Assembly: GCA_949775045.1 (NCBI GenBank)
Contig: OX459104.1
Coordinates: 12,943,655 to 13,007,654 of the forward strand
DNA from: Metridium senile
Lineage: Eukaryota; Cnidaria; Anthozoa; Actiniaria; Metridiidae
Length of the DNA stretch: 64,000 bases
Direction: 5' to 3'
Below, piece after piece: positions 52,801 to 62,149 of this stretch. The translations under genes and the position numbers were made by a program. Numbering within the stretch: the stretch's first letter is position 1; each line of letters opens with the position of its first letter. Under the pieces are notes generated by a model that worked only from the letters and a program-made list of their open reading frames with translations, had not been told where the DNA came from and did no database searches.

Positions 52801-55800
52801 CCACACAGAAACTGGCAATATCTGGACGCATTTGTTAGGATGTCTGCTGTTTATTGCTCTTCTATTGTACTTCTATCTAAGGCCCATTTCTGATGATAAT
52901 CCATTCCCTAAGGACTGGTCAGAGAAGCTTGTCTTTGGCGCATTCTTCACTGGTGCTATCGCATGTCTGGCATTTTCTACCCTTTTTCACACAGTCTACT
53001 GTCACTCACACAATGTCTCCAAGATATTTAGTAGGTAAGTGCAAATAATGCTCATTTGATAATTAATAGTACATGTAACTCCTGCAAAATAGTCACACAT
53101 CCTGTAGGGTGTTTAGGGTTCAAGTAAGATCGACCAGGCATCCCTTCCATCTACCTCTGTGGCCTAGTGGATTTTACACTTGCTAATCAAGCAAGCAAAC
53201 TTTGGTTCAAACTCTGAGGCAGGATGGGAAACAATTGTATCATTTACATTTGTAATTTTATTTTGGTATGTGAGTGACAAATAACAATTAATAAATCACT
53301 CTTGGTGTTGTCAGTTGTTGCCTTTTACATTTTTTTTTGGGCTTACTCCTATACAATTCTTGTGTTGTCCTGTACTCACATTGATTGGTTGTATTAGATA
53401 TTATAATAACGGTTGCCCCAAAACAAATGATGTTTTGAACATTAAACATCTCAGTCAACCATATCTATTTTTAAAGCATGTTTCAAAATAGCTCAAGTTA
53501 CTTTTAGTGTAGCCTCTCTCGAAGGTCAGGGGGTACGAGAGGAGAGTGAGCCATATATCCTTCCCTCCCTCCCCAAGCCCCCTCCCCCTTTACTTTGAGA
53601 GAGCCGCTACGCAGGCTACTTTTAGTGAGGGACATTCTATAAATGTTGTCACTTTTACTTACTTACTTACCTACCTACTTACTTACTTACTTACTTACTT
53701 CATGTACTATTGTTTCTAGGCTGGATTATTCTGGTATAGCCTTGCTAATCCTGGGATCATTCATCCCACCTCTGTATTATGGTTTCTACTGTAATAGGAC
53801 AACACGTCTTATCTACATGGTTGTAATCACAGCGCTTGGGTTTTTCAGCTTCTTTGTGTCTTTATACCCTAACTTCAATACACCAAAGTTCAGATGCCTC
53901 CGTGCAGGTTTGTATGCTCTTTATGTGATATACACCTATTTCAATTAACGTTGTCCATCTGGAATGGCTGATCTGAGACCGATAGGAATTGTGGGAGTTC
54001 ATTAAATTTCAAATACATTGTTTTAATCACACTTGAATGGTCCTGAATTACAGATAACAGTATTTCAGAAGTAAACATTAATATTCAAGTGTGACTATAA
54101 TAGTGCATTTGCAGTTTAACAAGCTCCCACAATTCCCATCGGTCTCAGATCAACCATTTCAGATGGACAACATTAATTGAAATAGGTGTATACAATAAAA
54201 TTGTTATCACTTATTGACTGGGACCGAGGGAAACAGTAGGTTTTGTGGTCCCGAGACCACTGATGTTTCCCGAGGAGGAGCCGATTTATATTTTAAACAT
54301 GACCTTCATAAACTAAAGGAAATAACAAATTACTCAGTTGTAATTCGACAAGCGAAGCCAGCCGAAAAAACTTGGTTGCACTCGCTAAACTCAGGGTTTT
54401 CTCGACAATGTTGAGTTTCTTTTCTTTCATGAGATGTCGTCCTAATCCATATCATATTGAATTAAGAGTTTTTTGTGTAAAACGAGCCATCTCGCTTTCT
54501 TGCACTTGCGTAGAACTGTTTTAACAAGTGGTTTAATTCAGGTTTGCTTAGCTCTTCAAAGTCGACAAAAACTCCTTTTTCTTTGTGGATTTAGACCCTT
54601 TTTGTCCAACAACTTTTCAATATCTTCATCTGTTCTGCTTGCAAATCTCTCCCATGTTGTCTTTCTGGTTCAACGATTTTGAAACAAGCGTGCTGTGCTG
54701 GGACTTTCCCGCTTTTTACTCAATCGTCTTCCGGTAATCGACTACCGGTTTTGTTATTTCCAGTAAATAACATATGGCTGCCTGCTGAGAGTCATTGCAG
54801 CGAAACATTCAACTTTGTTCACGTTCATGTGATACCCTCTCGCCCAATCAAAGCTCGAGAAAAATGAACTTTGACAGTTGTTAAATAACAATATCAGATC
54901 TCCATGTTTTAGTCATGTGTTGATCCATTATTTTGCAATATTGGACAGCAACCTTTTGGACTGCAACATTTAAATTGTTTTCTCTAGGTATATTACACCT
55001 ATAGGATCCATTGCCTAGAAGGCTCTTCCAATTTTGAAAACTTTCAAAACATCACTTGTACCTATTAATTACGAATTGTACTTAAGATCCTGCGATTTCC
55101 TAAAAAAATAGACCAATGCTCATATACCAACATGATTGTTTGCAGGTGTTTTCCTGACGTTTGGCTGTTCAGGTGTTGTTCCTGCTATACACTTCATTGC
55201 TGTTGATGGTATATCATTAGCACATCGCCAGGCATCTGTTGGTTGGATGTTTCTAATGGGTGTCTTGTACATACTGGGTACTATTGCCTATGCCGCTAGA
55301 GTACCAGAAAGGTTTTCCCCTGGACGCTTCAATATATGGGTAAGCAAAGTGGTCATTTTCTTGCACTTAATTCATAACATTAAAGCTGTTCCAACAAGAA
55401 CACAAAGCTAGACAGCAAGAACTATAACAGGTTGTCACATTTCAATTTCGTCTTTTCTGAGTTCATTTTTGCCCAGCTTGAGCCTAGATGGACAATAGAC
55501 CTGACCATGTTTCTATAACAACCTCAGCCTCAATAGACCCTATGCATAAGCACTATGAACAATAAAATATTTCAATAATATTTTTCAATAAAAAGAAAGA
55601 GTAAATTTGTAATTTGGTTGAGTTATGGTGTCATGTATTAAATCACTACAGAGTTATCAGCATTTGAAATGTACCAAAATCATGAAAACGAGGCTTGTCA
55701 GCCCAAAATTCAAATCCTTGTAAATTCAAACAGCTGTAGCTTTTTATCATTTTATGTTACTACATTGAAACTTTGGAATATTACTAATTTCGATGGGCTC

Positions 55801-57040
55801 TTTCTATTGAAAGCATTGTTGTGTTCTAAAACTGATTAACTATGATATGTTTATTGCCACGCCTTTATGCATAGGGAGTATAGCGTATAATATATTCTTA
55901 CAATCTGACTATAGCTCGCAGTAATTTAAGGAATGTGCACATTACACATGAAGTAAATGAAGTTTATAACTGTTTTTACACTATTTCATGTAGTGAGGCT
56001 GAGGTTGTTGGGTGAGAACCATGAAAAGGTGTATTGTCTCAATAGAACTCTTTATTATCCAACTAGCCATAGATGAGTAAAAATATCGCAGGAGTAGGAC
56101 TGGATCAAGTAAAAATATCCAGCGGTATTTTTACTCGTCTATCTAGCCCTCAAGGAAAACAATATTTTCCATTATAAAAGAACAAAAACTTTTAGATTGG
56201 ATAATAAATAACTTATTAAACAGTTTGATGTGTAATATGGCTGGACATTTTACTCGTTAACTTGCATTTTGACTTGCCCGGAGGCTCGTCAAAATACAGC
56301 GTTTCAATCGTAAAATATCCAGCCATATTACACATCAAACTGTCTAATAAGATATATTTACCTTTGTATTCAAATTGACAGACCACATGGGATTTTACTT
56401 TTATGATGAAACAAAAAATAACAACCAATTTGAATAACTATAATTCTTGACTGTCTAGTTTCTCATTGTTTTTCAATGTGAACATGGTTCTAGCCATTTA
56501 AAAATAATGAGAGGTACTGGTATCTATACTCGCTCATTTACTCATAAGGGGATTGAAACATACAACCACATTTCTTTTGATCTATGCTACAGAATATTCA
56601 AAGTTGAATTTTTTCCCTGTAGTTATTCAAGTCTTCTTGTGACATTAAGGACTATAATATCAGGCCTCCCGATCCAATTTTTTATTACTATCTCCTCTGA
56701 ATGCCAACAAATTGTACAAGAACTTTGAAGCAGCCATCTTGATTTGAGCTTCCAATGCCAATTATGGTATCAAAACCCCTAATTTGCATATCTGAATATT
56801 CCGTAGCATATAGGTATAATGTTGTACGTTTCAATCCCCATGTGAGTTTCTGTCTTGATATAATGTAATAATGTAATATCTTTAGACAAAACAAGACTTC
56901 TAAACGTATATTTCTTTTGATTTCAGTTCCAAAGCCACCAGATATTCCATGTACTAGTTGTTGCTGCAGCGTTGGTTCATTTGTACGGCATATGTCAAAT
57001 GGCTTTTTACAGGTTCTCCATTGGTACTGAATGTAATTAA
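49859..57040 (+). CDS. Adiponectin-receptor-like PAQR seven-span protein (5 exons)
   Basis: Exons 49859-50278, 52304-53034, 53720-53907, 55146-55339 and 56927-57040 join in phase to 1,647 nt, 548 aa. The conserved core (from about residue 270) matches vertebrate AdipoR1/2: HRPPLFSFKSCFKSIFKIHT, ETGNIWTHLLG, LFHTVYCHS, LDYSGIALLILGSFIPPLYY, RVPERFSPGRFNIW, FQSHQIFHVLVVAAALVHLY. The histidines of LFHTVYCH and of SHQIFH and the Asp of DYSG, zinc-site and catalytic positions in AdipoRs, are present. AdipoRs are membrane proteins with cytosolic N-terminus and ceramidase activity. The protein is about 170 aa longer than human AdipoR1 because of an acidic Ser-rich leader (1-140) and an amphipathic repeat region. 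The start MAENRRYNLRRRKNK is the first ATG of the exon. AATAAA lies 126 nt after the stop. Confidence 0.93.
50279..52303. other. PAQR intron 1
   Basis: AT-rich, without recognisable exons. It holds a direct duplication (GCATGCTGATTGGCT at 51427 and 51532, with neighbouring blocks) and, at 51780-51990, an inverted repeat fragment (AATATAATGAAATTT / AAATTTCATTATATT) related to the repeat at 45459-45610. Confidence 0.5.
52304..53034 (+). CDS. PAQR exon 2: amphipathic repeats and first membrane spans
   Basis: The exon encodes residues 141-384. Residues about 157-260 contain two and a half repeats of about 41 aa: VKENANDVAKRIKANINEAS..., VKDNMTETTEKFRTNIGEAS..., then VRDNVSETMHEAGERADKIR. Each has the order NxxEAS, QxSL, TxxKxxVMY(R/K)NV. 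The 11-residue-like rhythm of charged and small residues resembles amphipathic lipid-binding helices (apolipoprotein or LEA type). Then come WLKDNEYLSDSHRPP and the first two membrane helices. The exon ends in phase 2 at FSR. Confidence 0.88.
53155..53225 (+). mobile_element. tRNA-like SINE head
   Basis: A box TGGCCTAGTGG (53160-53170) and B-box-like GGTTCAAACTC (53204-53214) 34 bp later, in PAQR intron 2. A CCA-less tRNA-related sequence with a poor acceptor stem, so a SINE rather than a tRNA gene. Confidence 0.45.
53655..53701. repeat. TTAC/CTAC microsatellite before PAQR exon 3
   Basis: About eleven TTAC or CTAC units just upstream of the acceptor at 53719, forming part of its pyrimidine-rich tract. 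Confidence 0.9.
53929..54195. mobile_element. Foldback MITE beside the PAQR exon 3 donor
   Basis: TATACACCTATTTCAATTAA and TTAATTGAAATAGGTGTATA start arms of about 75 bp, continuing GTTGTCCATCTGGAATGG / CCATTTCAGATGGACAAC and GAGACCGATAGGAATTGTGG / CCACAATTCCCATCGGTCTC. The left end lies 20 bp after the donor at 53908. Confidence 0.88.
54215..54870. mobile_element. Dispersed element in PAQR intron 3
   Basis: It begins GACTGGGACCGAGGGAAACA and GTTTTGTGGTCCCGAGACCA, a sequence style I associate with abundant cnidarian repeats, and contains a CCCGAGACCAC-type hairpin. Only one end is clear; it may be a solo terminus of a larger element. Confidence 0.4.
55480..56040. mobile_element. MITE family A, copy 3 (diverged)
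   Basis: AACAACCTCAGCCTCAATAG at 55520 faces GAGGCTGAGGTTGTTGGGTG at 55997, with TATATTCTTACAATCTGACT and GTAATTTAAGGAATGTGCAC inside, as in other family A copies. PAQR intron 4. Confidence 0.65.
56205..56352. mobile_element. Hairpin MITE in PAQR intron 4
   Basis: CAGTTTGATGTGTAATATGG and CCATATTACACATCAAACTG are perfect inverse arms around a centre with CATTTTGACTTGCCC / GGCTCGTCAAAATAC. Confidence 0.85.
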
Positions 57041-57165
57041 CTATCCTTGACCTCAATGCAATACTCTTGACAAATACTAGAAAGAAATGTTTACTTTGAA
57101 AGTAAATAATTCTGCCAAGAGATTCTTGTATTGAGAGAATCATTAAATAATGTTTATTAGGTGCG

Positions 57166-57175
57166 AATAAATAAA
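57166..57175 (+). terminator. Polyadenylation signal of the PAQR gene
   Basis: Two overlapping AATAAA hexamers (57166 and 57170), 126 nt after the stop. Confidence 0.6.
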
Positions 57176-57320
57176 GCACATTAAAATATTAACTTACTAT
57201 ATTTTGTACATACAATGCACCTATCCTTCCAGCTCTTCTATTTGTCAATTTTTAAAATAAAAACAATGACTACAGACAAAATGTAGTCATTGACATATTA
57301 GAAACAAATCACTAGATCCT

Positions 57321-57474
57321 TTAAGCCTGGTTCACACTAGCGACATAAGCAACATTATTATGCAGACTCAGTTGGGCTTTTCTCGTTAGCCACACTTGTC
57401 TTTTCTCACACCTAGTCGAGAAATGCTTCACTGAGTCTGTGTATGTTGCTTATGCTTATGTCACTAGGCTTTTA
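57321..57474. mobile_element. MITE family E, copy 4
   Basis: TTAAGCCTGGTTCACACTAG, GCGACATAAGCAACATTATT and CTTATGTCACTAGGCTTTTA: nearly the same sequence as 12889-13045. Confidence 0.85.
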
Positions 57475-57549
57475 AAGTCTGTTTGAAATTTAGCATTGGA
57501 GGTGTGTTCCTTGTACCACTTATACCATTTTAAGCAAAATGATCGGCCA

Positions 57550-57760
57550 GAAGCGATCACATGATACAAAAACAAGAACCTCTATTTAGCGGTCACCCTC
57601 AGGACTTTCCAAAGTGGCAGCTTACTAGAGGTTGGCCGCTGAATAGAGGTATAGAATAGGTCTAGGAATAGATTTGGGCCTTTTTATTGTGGCCACCTAA
57701 TAGAGGGTGACCGCTTAATGGGTGACTGCTTAATAGAAATACCACTGAAGTATGCTCTTG
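57550..57760. mobile_element. Hairpin repeat with TAATAGAGG/GACCGC motifs
   Basis: ACCTCTATTTAGCGGTCACC and GGTGACCGCTTAATGGGTGA style arms flank internal copies of TTGGCCGCTGAATAGAGGT and GTGGCCACCTAATAGAGGG. Probably a foldback element. A 17-base poly(G) run follows at about 57881-57898. Confidence 0.55.
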
Positions 57761-58326
57761 TGGGTTTCTAACCTGTCAATAAATTAAAGTTTGATTCATT
57801 GAAATATTTTGGGTTTCTAGTAATGATATTGTTGGTTGGCACAGTGGGTCTAACAAATATAAACAGGTATGGGTCAAAGGAGGGGGGGGGGGGGGGGGGT
57901 AATATTAATGTGCTTACATCCAAATCCAACATAATACATTAAAGTGTGTTTGACAGGTTAATGAAAACTCTCTAACAAAAGATTATAAGAATAACTCTGA
58001 GGAGTTCTTTGCTGTATATATTTATTAGTCAATGCATAGTTAATATTCTTGTACATAATAATTGGTATATTTTTCATGGTTGCTAGAGTACTTGCACCCA
58101 ATTCATTACATAAAAGCTGTTCCAACAACAACATGAGGCAAGAACAATAACTGGTTGTCACATTTCAATTTCTGAGTTCGTTATTGCTCATCTTGAGCCT
58201 TGATGGACAATAGACCGCTTGACAATTTGAATCGAACAACCTCAACCTCGATAGCATGTAAAATATTCTTTACAATTTGACTACAATTGTGAAGTGTTTC
58301 AATTGTCTGATAATTCCTTAAATTAC

Positions 58327-58576
58327 CAAGAGATGTAAAGTAAAGTAAAGAACAGTATTTTACATCGAAAGTCCCTTTAGCCGAAGCTAATCTTCCAGAG
58401 AGCCGACAGTTGCGCTCATTTTTCTTCCCTCTCCCCATCAGTGCTCTGTTTTGCGGGTATTTAAAGCTACACGGAAAGAGGAGAATTTGAAACAAGGATG
58501 CAATGTCACTGGGAATCGAACTCTGGACCTCTAGCACCGAAAGATGGCACGAGTCAACTGTGCCACCCTTGCTCCT
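58327..58576 (-). mobile_element. tRNA-derived SINE, copy 2
   Basis: The minus strand starts AAGGAGCAAGGGTGGCACAG with an A box and has GAGTTCGATTCCC as a B box, a body matching 24050-24200, and an ACTTT-type tail (plus strand AAAGTAAAGTAAAG at 58336). Confidence 0.85.
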
Positions 58577-58606
58577 TAATGTAGTCAAATTTTAAAGAAT
58601 GTATTA

Positions 58607-59293
58607 CTCAAGTATGTTAAGGCCTGGGTTTTTCCTTGTGAAAAGACCCCCGCCAATAATTTAAGATTTTGGCTTCGTACATTCAAGATATTCGCTAGTT
58701 TTCAATGAAATCGCTGTGGATGTTGTTATCAGTGTCCTTAATTTTTTAGTGCTGATTTTTAGGAGAGGTCGTGTGGTATATGACGTCATAATAGCAAGAA
58801 AATACTCAATGTATGCGGTCATGAGTTTAAGATAAAGAGAAAAACTAAAAGCCAAAAGTTGATAAGTAATAGATGACAAATAACTTCTCGCTATTTGAAC
58901 TTGAATTCGATAGCTTGGTAGGGAGATATAAAGGGATTTTGAATAAGAATTATGGTCACGTGACCTGTTTTAAAAAATATCTCCTTAACAGTAAGTGATA
59001 ACCAGATTCAAAAAGCACAGTCTTGTAGAGACCTTGTAGAGAAGTACATTTAATGTATTTGTTTTACCTATTCAAACCCGCGGCCGCATTTTCAAAGGAA
59101 AAACGAAATCCCTTATCCATCTAAACTAGTCACGTGACCTACATTAGGTCAAACTTACAAATTAAGGATGAGCAGTAGTCCGAGATCTAACAATGTACCA
59201 AGTTTTAATAAAATCAGATGAGTTTTGTGGCAATGACAAATAGAAACGTTTTTTCGTGAAACACGGCTAAAACCAGGCCTTAACATACTTGAG
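58607..59293. mobile_element. MITE family C, copy 2, with TA target duplication
   Basis: CTCAAGTATGTTAAGGCCTG and CAGGCCTTAACATACTTGAG are the ends, flanked by TA on both sides (58605-58606 and 59294-59295). Internal blocks (CATCTAAACTAGTCACGTGA, ATTTTCAAAGGAAAAACGAAA) match 4881-5397. At 687 bp it is longer than copy 1. Confidence 0.88.
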
Positions 59294-59639
59294 TACACGC
59301 TATCAAGGCTGAGGTTTTTGCATGAACCATGACAAGGTCTATTTCTACCATCTATAATACCAAGACCACAATGCTTTGCCAACTATGTCTTGTGAAATAA
59401 TTAAGTTTAAAAATTTGAATAATAAAGAAAATTTGTAAAGCATTCTCTACTACCTTCATGAGAATGGCCTGTTGTATGTAAATAAGCCAAAGAGTATAGA
59501 AAACGTTTGGTATTTTATTGTCAATTGTTTTTCTTTTGGTATCAAGTAGATTCAAGGCTTTTAATGCTGTGCAATTACAAACTTGAAACATTTACCAATA
59601 GAAAACAAAGGTCAATAAAATTACAAAGTTTATTGATTG

Positions 59640-59735
59640 TTGATATAAGTAGAACGTCATTTGTTTGTCTAATGAATGTTTGGGGTTTGACGTTGCGACT
59701 GCTACAGCTAGTCTTCATCTGGAAATGAGGTTTAG
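59640..59735 (-). repeat. Mutated hammerhead-like repeat end
   Basis: On the minus strand CAGATGA, A, GACTAGCTGTAGCAGTC, GCAAC, GTC: the same hairpin as at 12640 but with two core substitutions. The flanks GTAGAACGTCATTTGTTTGT and AGTAGAATGTCATTCGTTTG (12610) also match. Confidence 0.55.
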
Positions 59736-59890
59736 TCTTTGGATTTAATTCTTAGAGGATCATTCTGCATTGTGATTCTTGCAAAATGGATTCAATGTCA
59801 ATGCAAACAAATAACTTTCTACTTAAAAAATAGGGGTTTTGAAAGAAATTGTGTCATTCTGCTTTAGTATCAATTGTCCGTTGGTCTACT

Positions 59891-60052
59891 CTAGTGTAAT
59901 ATAACTCTAATATTGCTAAAATCTTTGCATTGTCTAACTTTGGCAGACATTTTGTCCTTCCTTGTCATTGGTCTGTCCACATACAGATCTTCAGGGCTAG
60001 AGCACAAACTTCTCCAGTGATTGGTTGGTTCGATATAGGCTCTGTCTCTACA
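59891..60052 (-). CDS. Possible terminal exon of an unknown gene
   Basis: An acceptor-like TGATCTGTCAATCAG precedes a 53-codon open stretch (CRDRAYIEPTNHWRSLCSSP ... VDRPMTRKDKMSAK) ending at TAG 59893-59891. Composition here is less AT-rich than around it. No domain is recognised, and no partner exon was found in 60053-62149, so this is weak. Confidence 0.2.
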   Translation of the reverse strand, partial: CRDRAYIEPTNHWRSLCSSPEDLYVDRPMTRKDKMSAKVRQCKDFSNIRVILH

Positions 60053-60365
60053 CTGATTGACAGATCAAGAAAATCAAAATGAGATTCACAATTTGGTGGC
60101 GGCAATGCATTGTTTTCAGCTCTTGTAGAATCTAATTAAATATAATGTCAAAACAATTTGATGGGAAATATTGTCATTTTCCTGTAATAATATTATTATT
60201 ATTGTGAATTGCTATTATTATTATGAATTGTTATTATTATTATGAATTATTCTCAACATTTGACTGAATAAATTGGCTTGATAGACTGTCTGGATAGTTT
60301 CTATTGGAAGGGAATGGTAACATGGGTCTTTAAGTTTGGCTAAGTTTGATTCAACCAGATTTTAA

Positions 60366-60690
60366 TAATTAAATTGTCCTATTTCATTATGACGTCACAT
60401 CAAAACAAAACAAGCCATTGTTCTAACGCTAAGGATCATGGTCGCCAGTGGAGGACGGATTCATAACAACAATACAAGATAAAATTGCATTTACGAGTCG
60501 GATAGGAAAGAAATGACAACAAAATGCCATAAATACGAAAGTATAAACCTAGACTTAACAGACACAAAAATTAGATAATTTGAAGCTCAATTTTCAAAGA
60601 GAAAGAAGATTTAGTTGAAATTACCATTGTTTTCGGCGATTGTATCCCCCACTAAAACACATTGTGACATCATAATGAAATAGGGCAATT
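60366..60690. mobile_element. Foldback MITE
   Basis: AATTGTCCTATTTCATTATGACGTCACA and ACATCATAATGAAATAGGGC style arms (20 bp of near-perfect pairing) about 290 bp apart, with a TGACGTCA in the left arm. Confidence 0.75.
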
Positions 60691-61039
60691 AACTTCATTA
60701 AATAATAATAATAATAATAATTATACTGAATAATAATAATAATAATTAAATTCATTAAATAATTAAAATACACTCACTTAAAAAATAGAATACAATTTAT
60801 TTCTGCTACATTACAGACATTTCCCATTAGGTATAATTCACTACAGGATATTGACAGGCTTGAAAACTTGACTTGTACAAAGACTGTCTATGTACAGTCA
60901 CTGTAATAACATTGATTAATATCTTTACAAATCACTTTGTATTACAAATAAACTGCTTTTAAAGCTATAAAGAAATTACAAAAATATAACATAAATAAAA
61001 TTTGTGGTAAGAGTAATGAATGTTTTCTTTACCTATTAC

Positions 61040-61303
61040 AGTGCGACTCGCCGTACCGTAGTCACTTACAAAAACATTTGATGAATTTTTGACATTATTT
61101 TCATCTCCATCGGACCATTTAGATACACGTTTATATCGAGAGGCGGAGTTATCGAGAGGCGGAGTTAATATCGATAAGAGGTGGAGACTTTAGATACTTT
61201 GATGTCTGTAATTGGTCCAATTGAGATGAAAAAATGTCAAAATAATGTCAAAAATTCATCAAAAGTTTGTGTAGGTGACTACGGTACGGCGAGTTGCACT
61301 GTA
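61040..61303. mobile_element. Hairpin MITE with TTACAGTGC ends
   Basis: TTACAGTGCGACTCGCCGTA and TACGGCGAGTTGCACTGTAA are the ends, then CCGTAGTCA/TGACTACGG and TGATGAATTTTTGACATTAT / ATAATGTCAAAAATTCATCA. The centre has ATCGAGAGGCGGAGTTA in tandem. Confidence 0.88.
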
Positions 61304-61520
61304 AAGGTCATTTAAAAAATGTGGTCTGAAATGGGCAATTTGCACATGCAGTGACAGTCAGCACCAAATCGAAACATTGTTTAGGATTGGTTTAAAAAAA
61401 ATAGTCTTTCCAAACAATTGCCCTAAACCTAACCAAACAATAGTTGTATTTTTTACATGTTACCATATTACATAAAACCATCCTCATCATTTTGATGTTC
61501 TGGTTTAAGTTTCTGTATTA

Positions 61521-61796
61521 GGGACTTGTCAGAAATTAGCAGGGGGGAGGGGGGGGGGGGTGGAGTTTTGAAATGAAGTGATGAAAATTTCATGACCCTC
61601 CCAAAGTAAAGGATCATAATATCTTGACCCTACCCTATGTCACAGTGTCTTCTTTTGCACAATCCTCATTTTTGGTGGTTTATTATTTTGTGACCCTCCC
61701 TTTTTAGGTTCTTAAAAAGTGATGACCCTCCCCCAGTTTCCACCCCCCCCCCCTCCCCCCCTGCTAATTTCTGACAAGTCCCTTAATACTTGCCAG
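61521..61796. mobile_element. Hairpin MITE with poly(G)/poly(C) arms
   Basis: AGGGACTTGTCAGAAATTAG and CTAATTTCTGACAAGTCCCT are perfect ends, each followed inward by a long G run (left, 61543-61560) or C run (right, 61742-61764). The inside repeats TGACCCTCCC. Confidence 0.88.
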
Positions 61797-62010
61797 TACT
61801 ATTTTCAACGATTACCATTGATCGTACATGTATTTTAACACATGATAAATACTGGACAAATAATGATTACTAATCTCATAGTTTGTATTACAGAGGTAAA
61901 AAGCCTTGCTGGCTTGAAAAAATGTTTTCCCAATACAACCCACTTGAAATTTCCTCATTGTATTCACAAACAGGATGTTATTGAGAAAACACTGGGGCAA
62001 GGGAATAAGG

Positions 62011-62016
62011 TTTATT
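62011..62016 (-). terminator. Possible tetraspanin polyadenylation signal
   Basis: AATAAA on the minus strand, about 135 nt beyond the tetraspanin stop. Confidence 0.35.
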
Positions 62017-62149
62017 ATGTTTATGATACAGTAAAATTTATCTTTATACAAAGTGCATATTGCAAAACCTCAAAAGAACTTTTTCATCAAATGTTACAAA
62101 ATATTCTAGAACTACCTATCAAATTATTTAACATAAATCTGTACCAGGT

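Larger units (their letters stand above)
58190..59345. mobile_element. MITE family A, copy 4, split by a SINE and a MITE
   Basis: 58200-58325 carries AATCGAACAACCTCAACCTC to TAATTCCTTAAATTA; 58577-58606 continues AATGTAGTCAAATTTTAAAG; 59294-59345 ends CACGCTATCAAGGCTGAGGT. Removing the insertions at 58327-58576 and 58607-59293 restores the order of copy 1 (1900-2096). Confidence 0.85.
57041..62149. other. Spacer between PAQR and tetraspanin 3' ends
   Basis: This space between two convergent genes holds the elements listed at 57321-59735, ATT/AAT microsatellites at 60188-60248 and 60700-60760, and hairpins at 60366-60690, 61040-61303 and 61521-61796. 59750-60180 is not repeat-like and holds the weak exon candidate. 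60780-61030 shows nothing. Confidence 0.55.
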
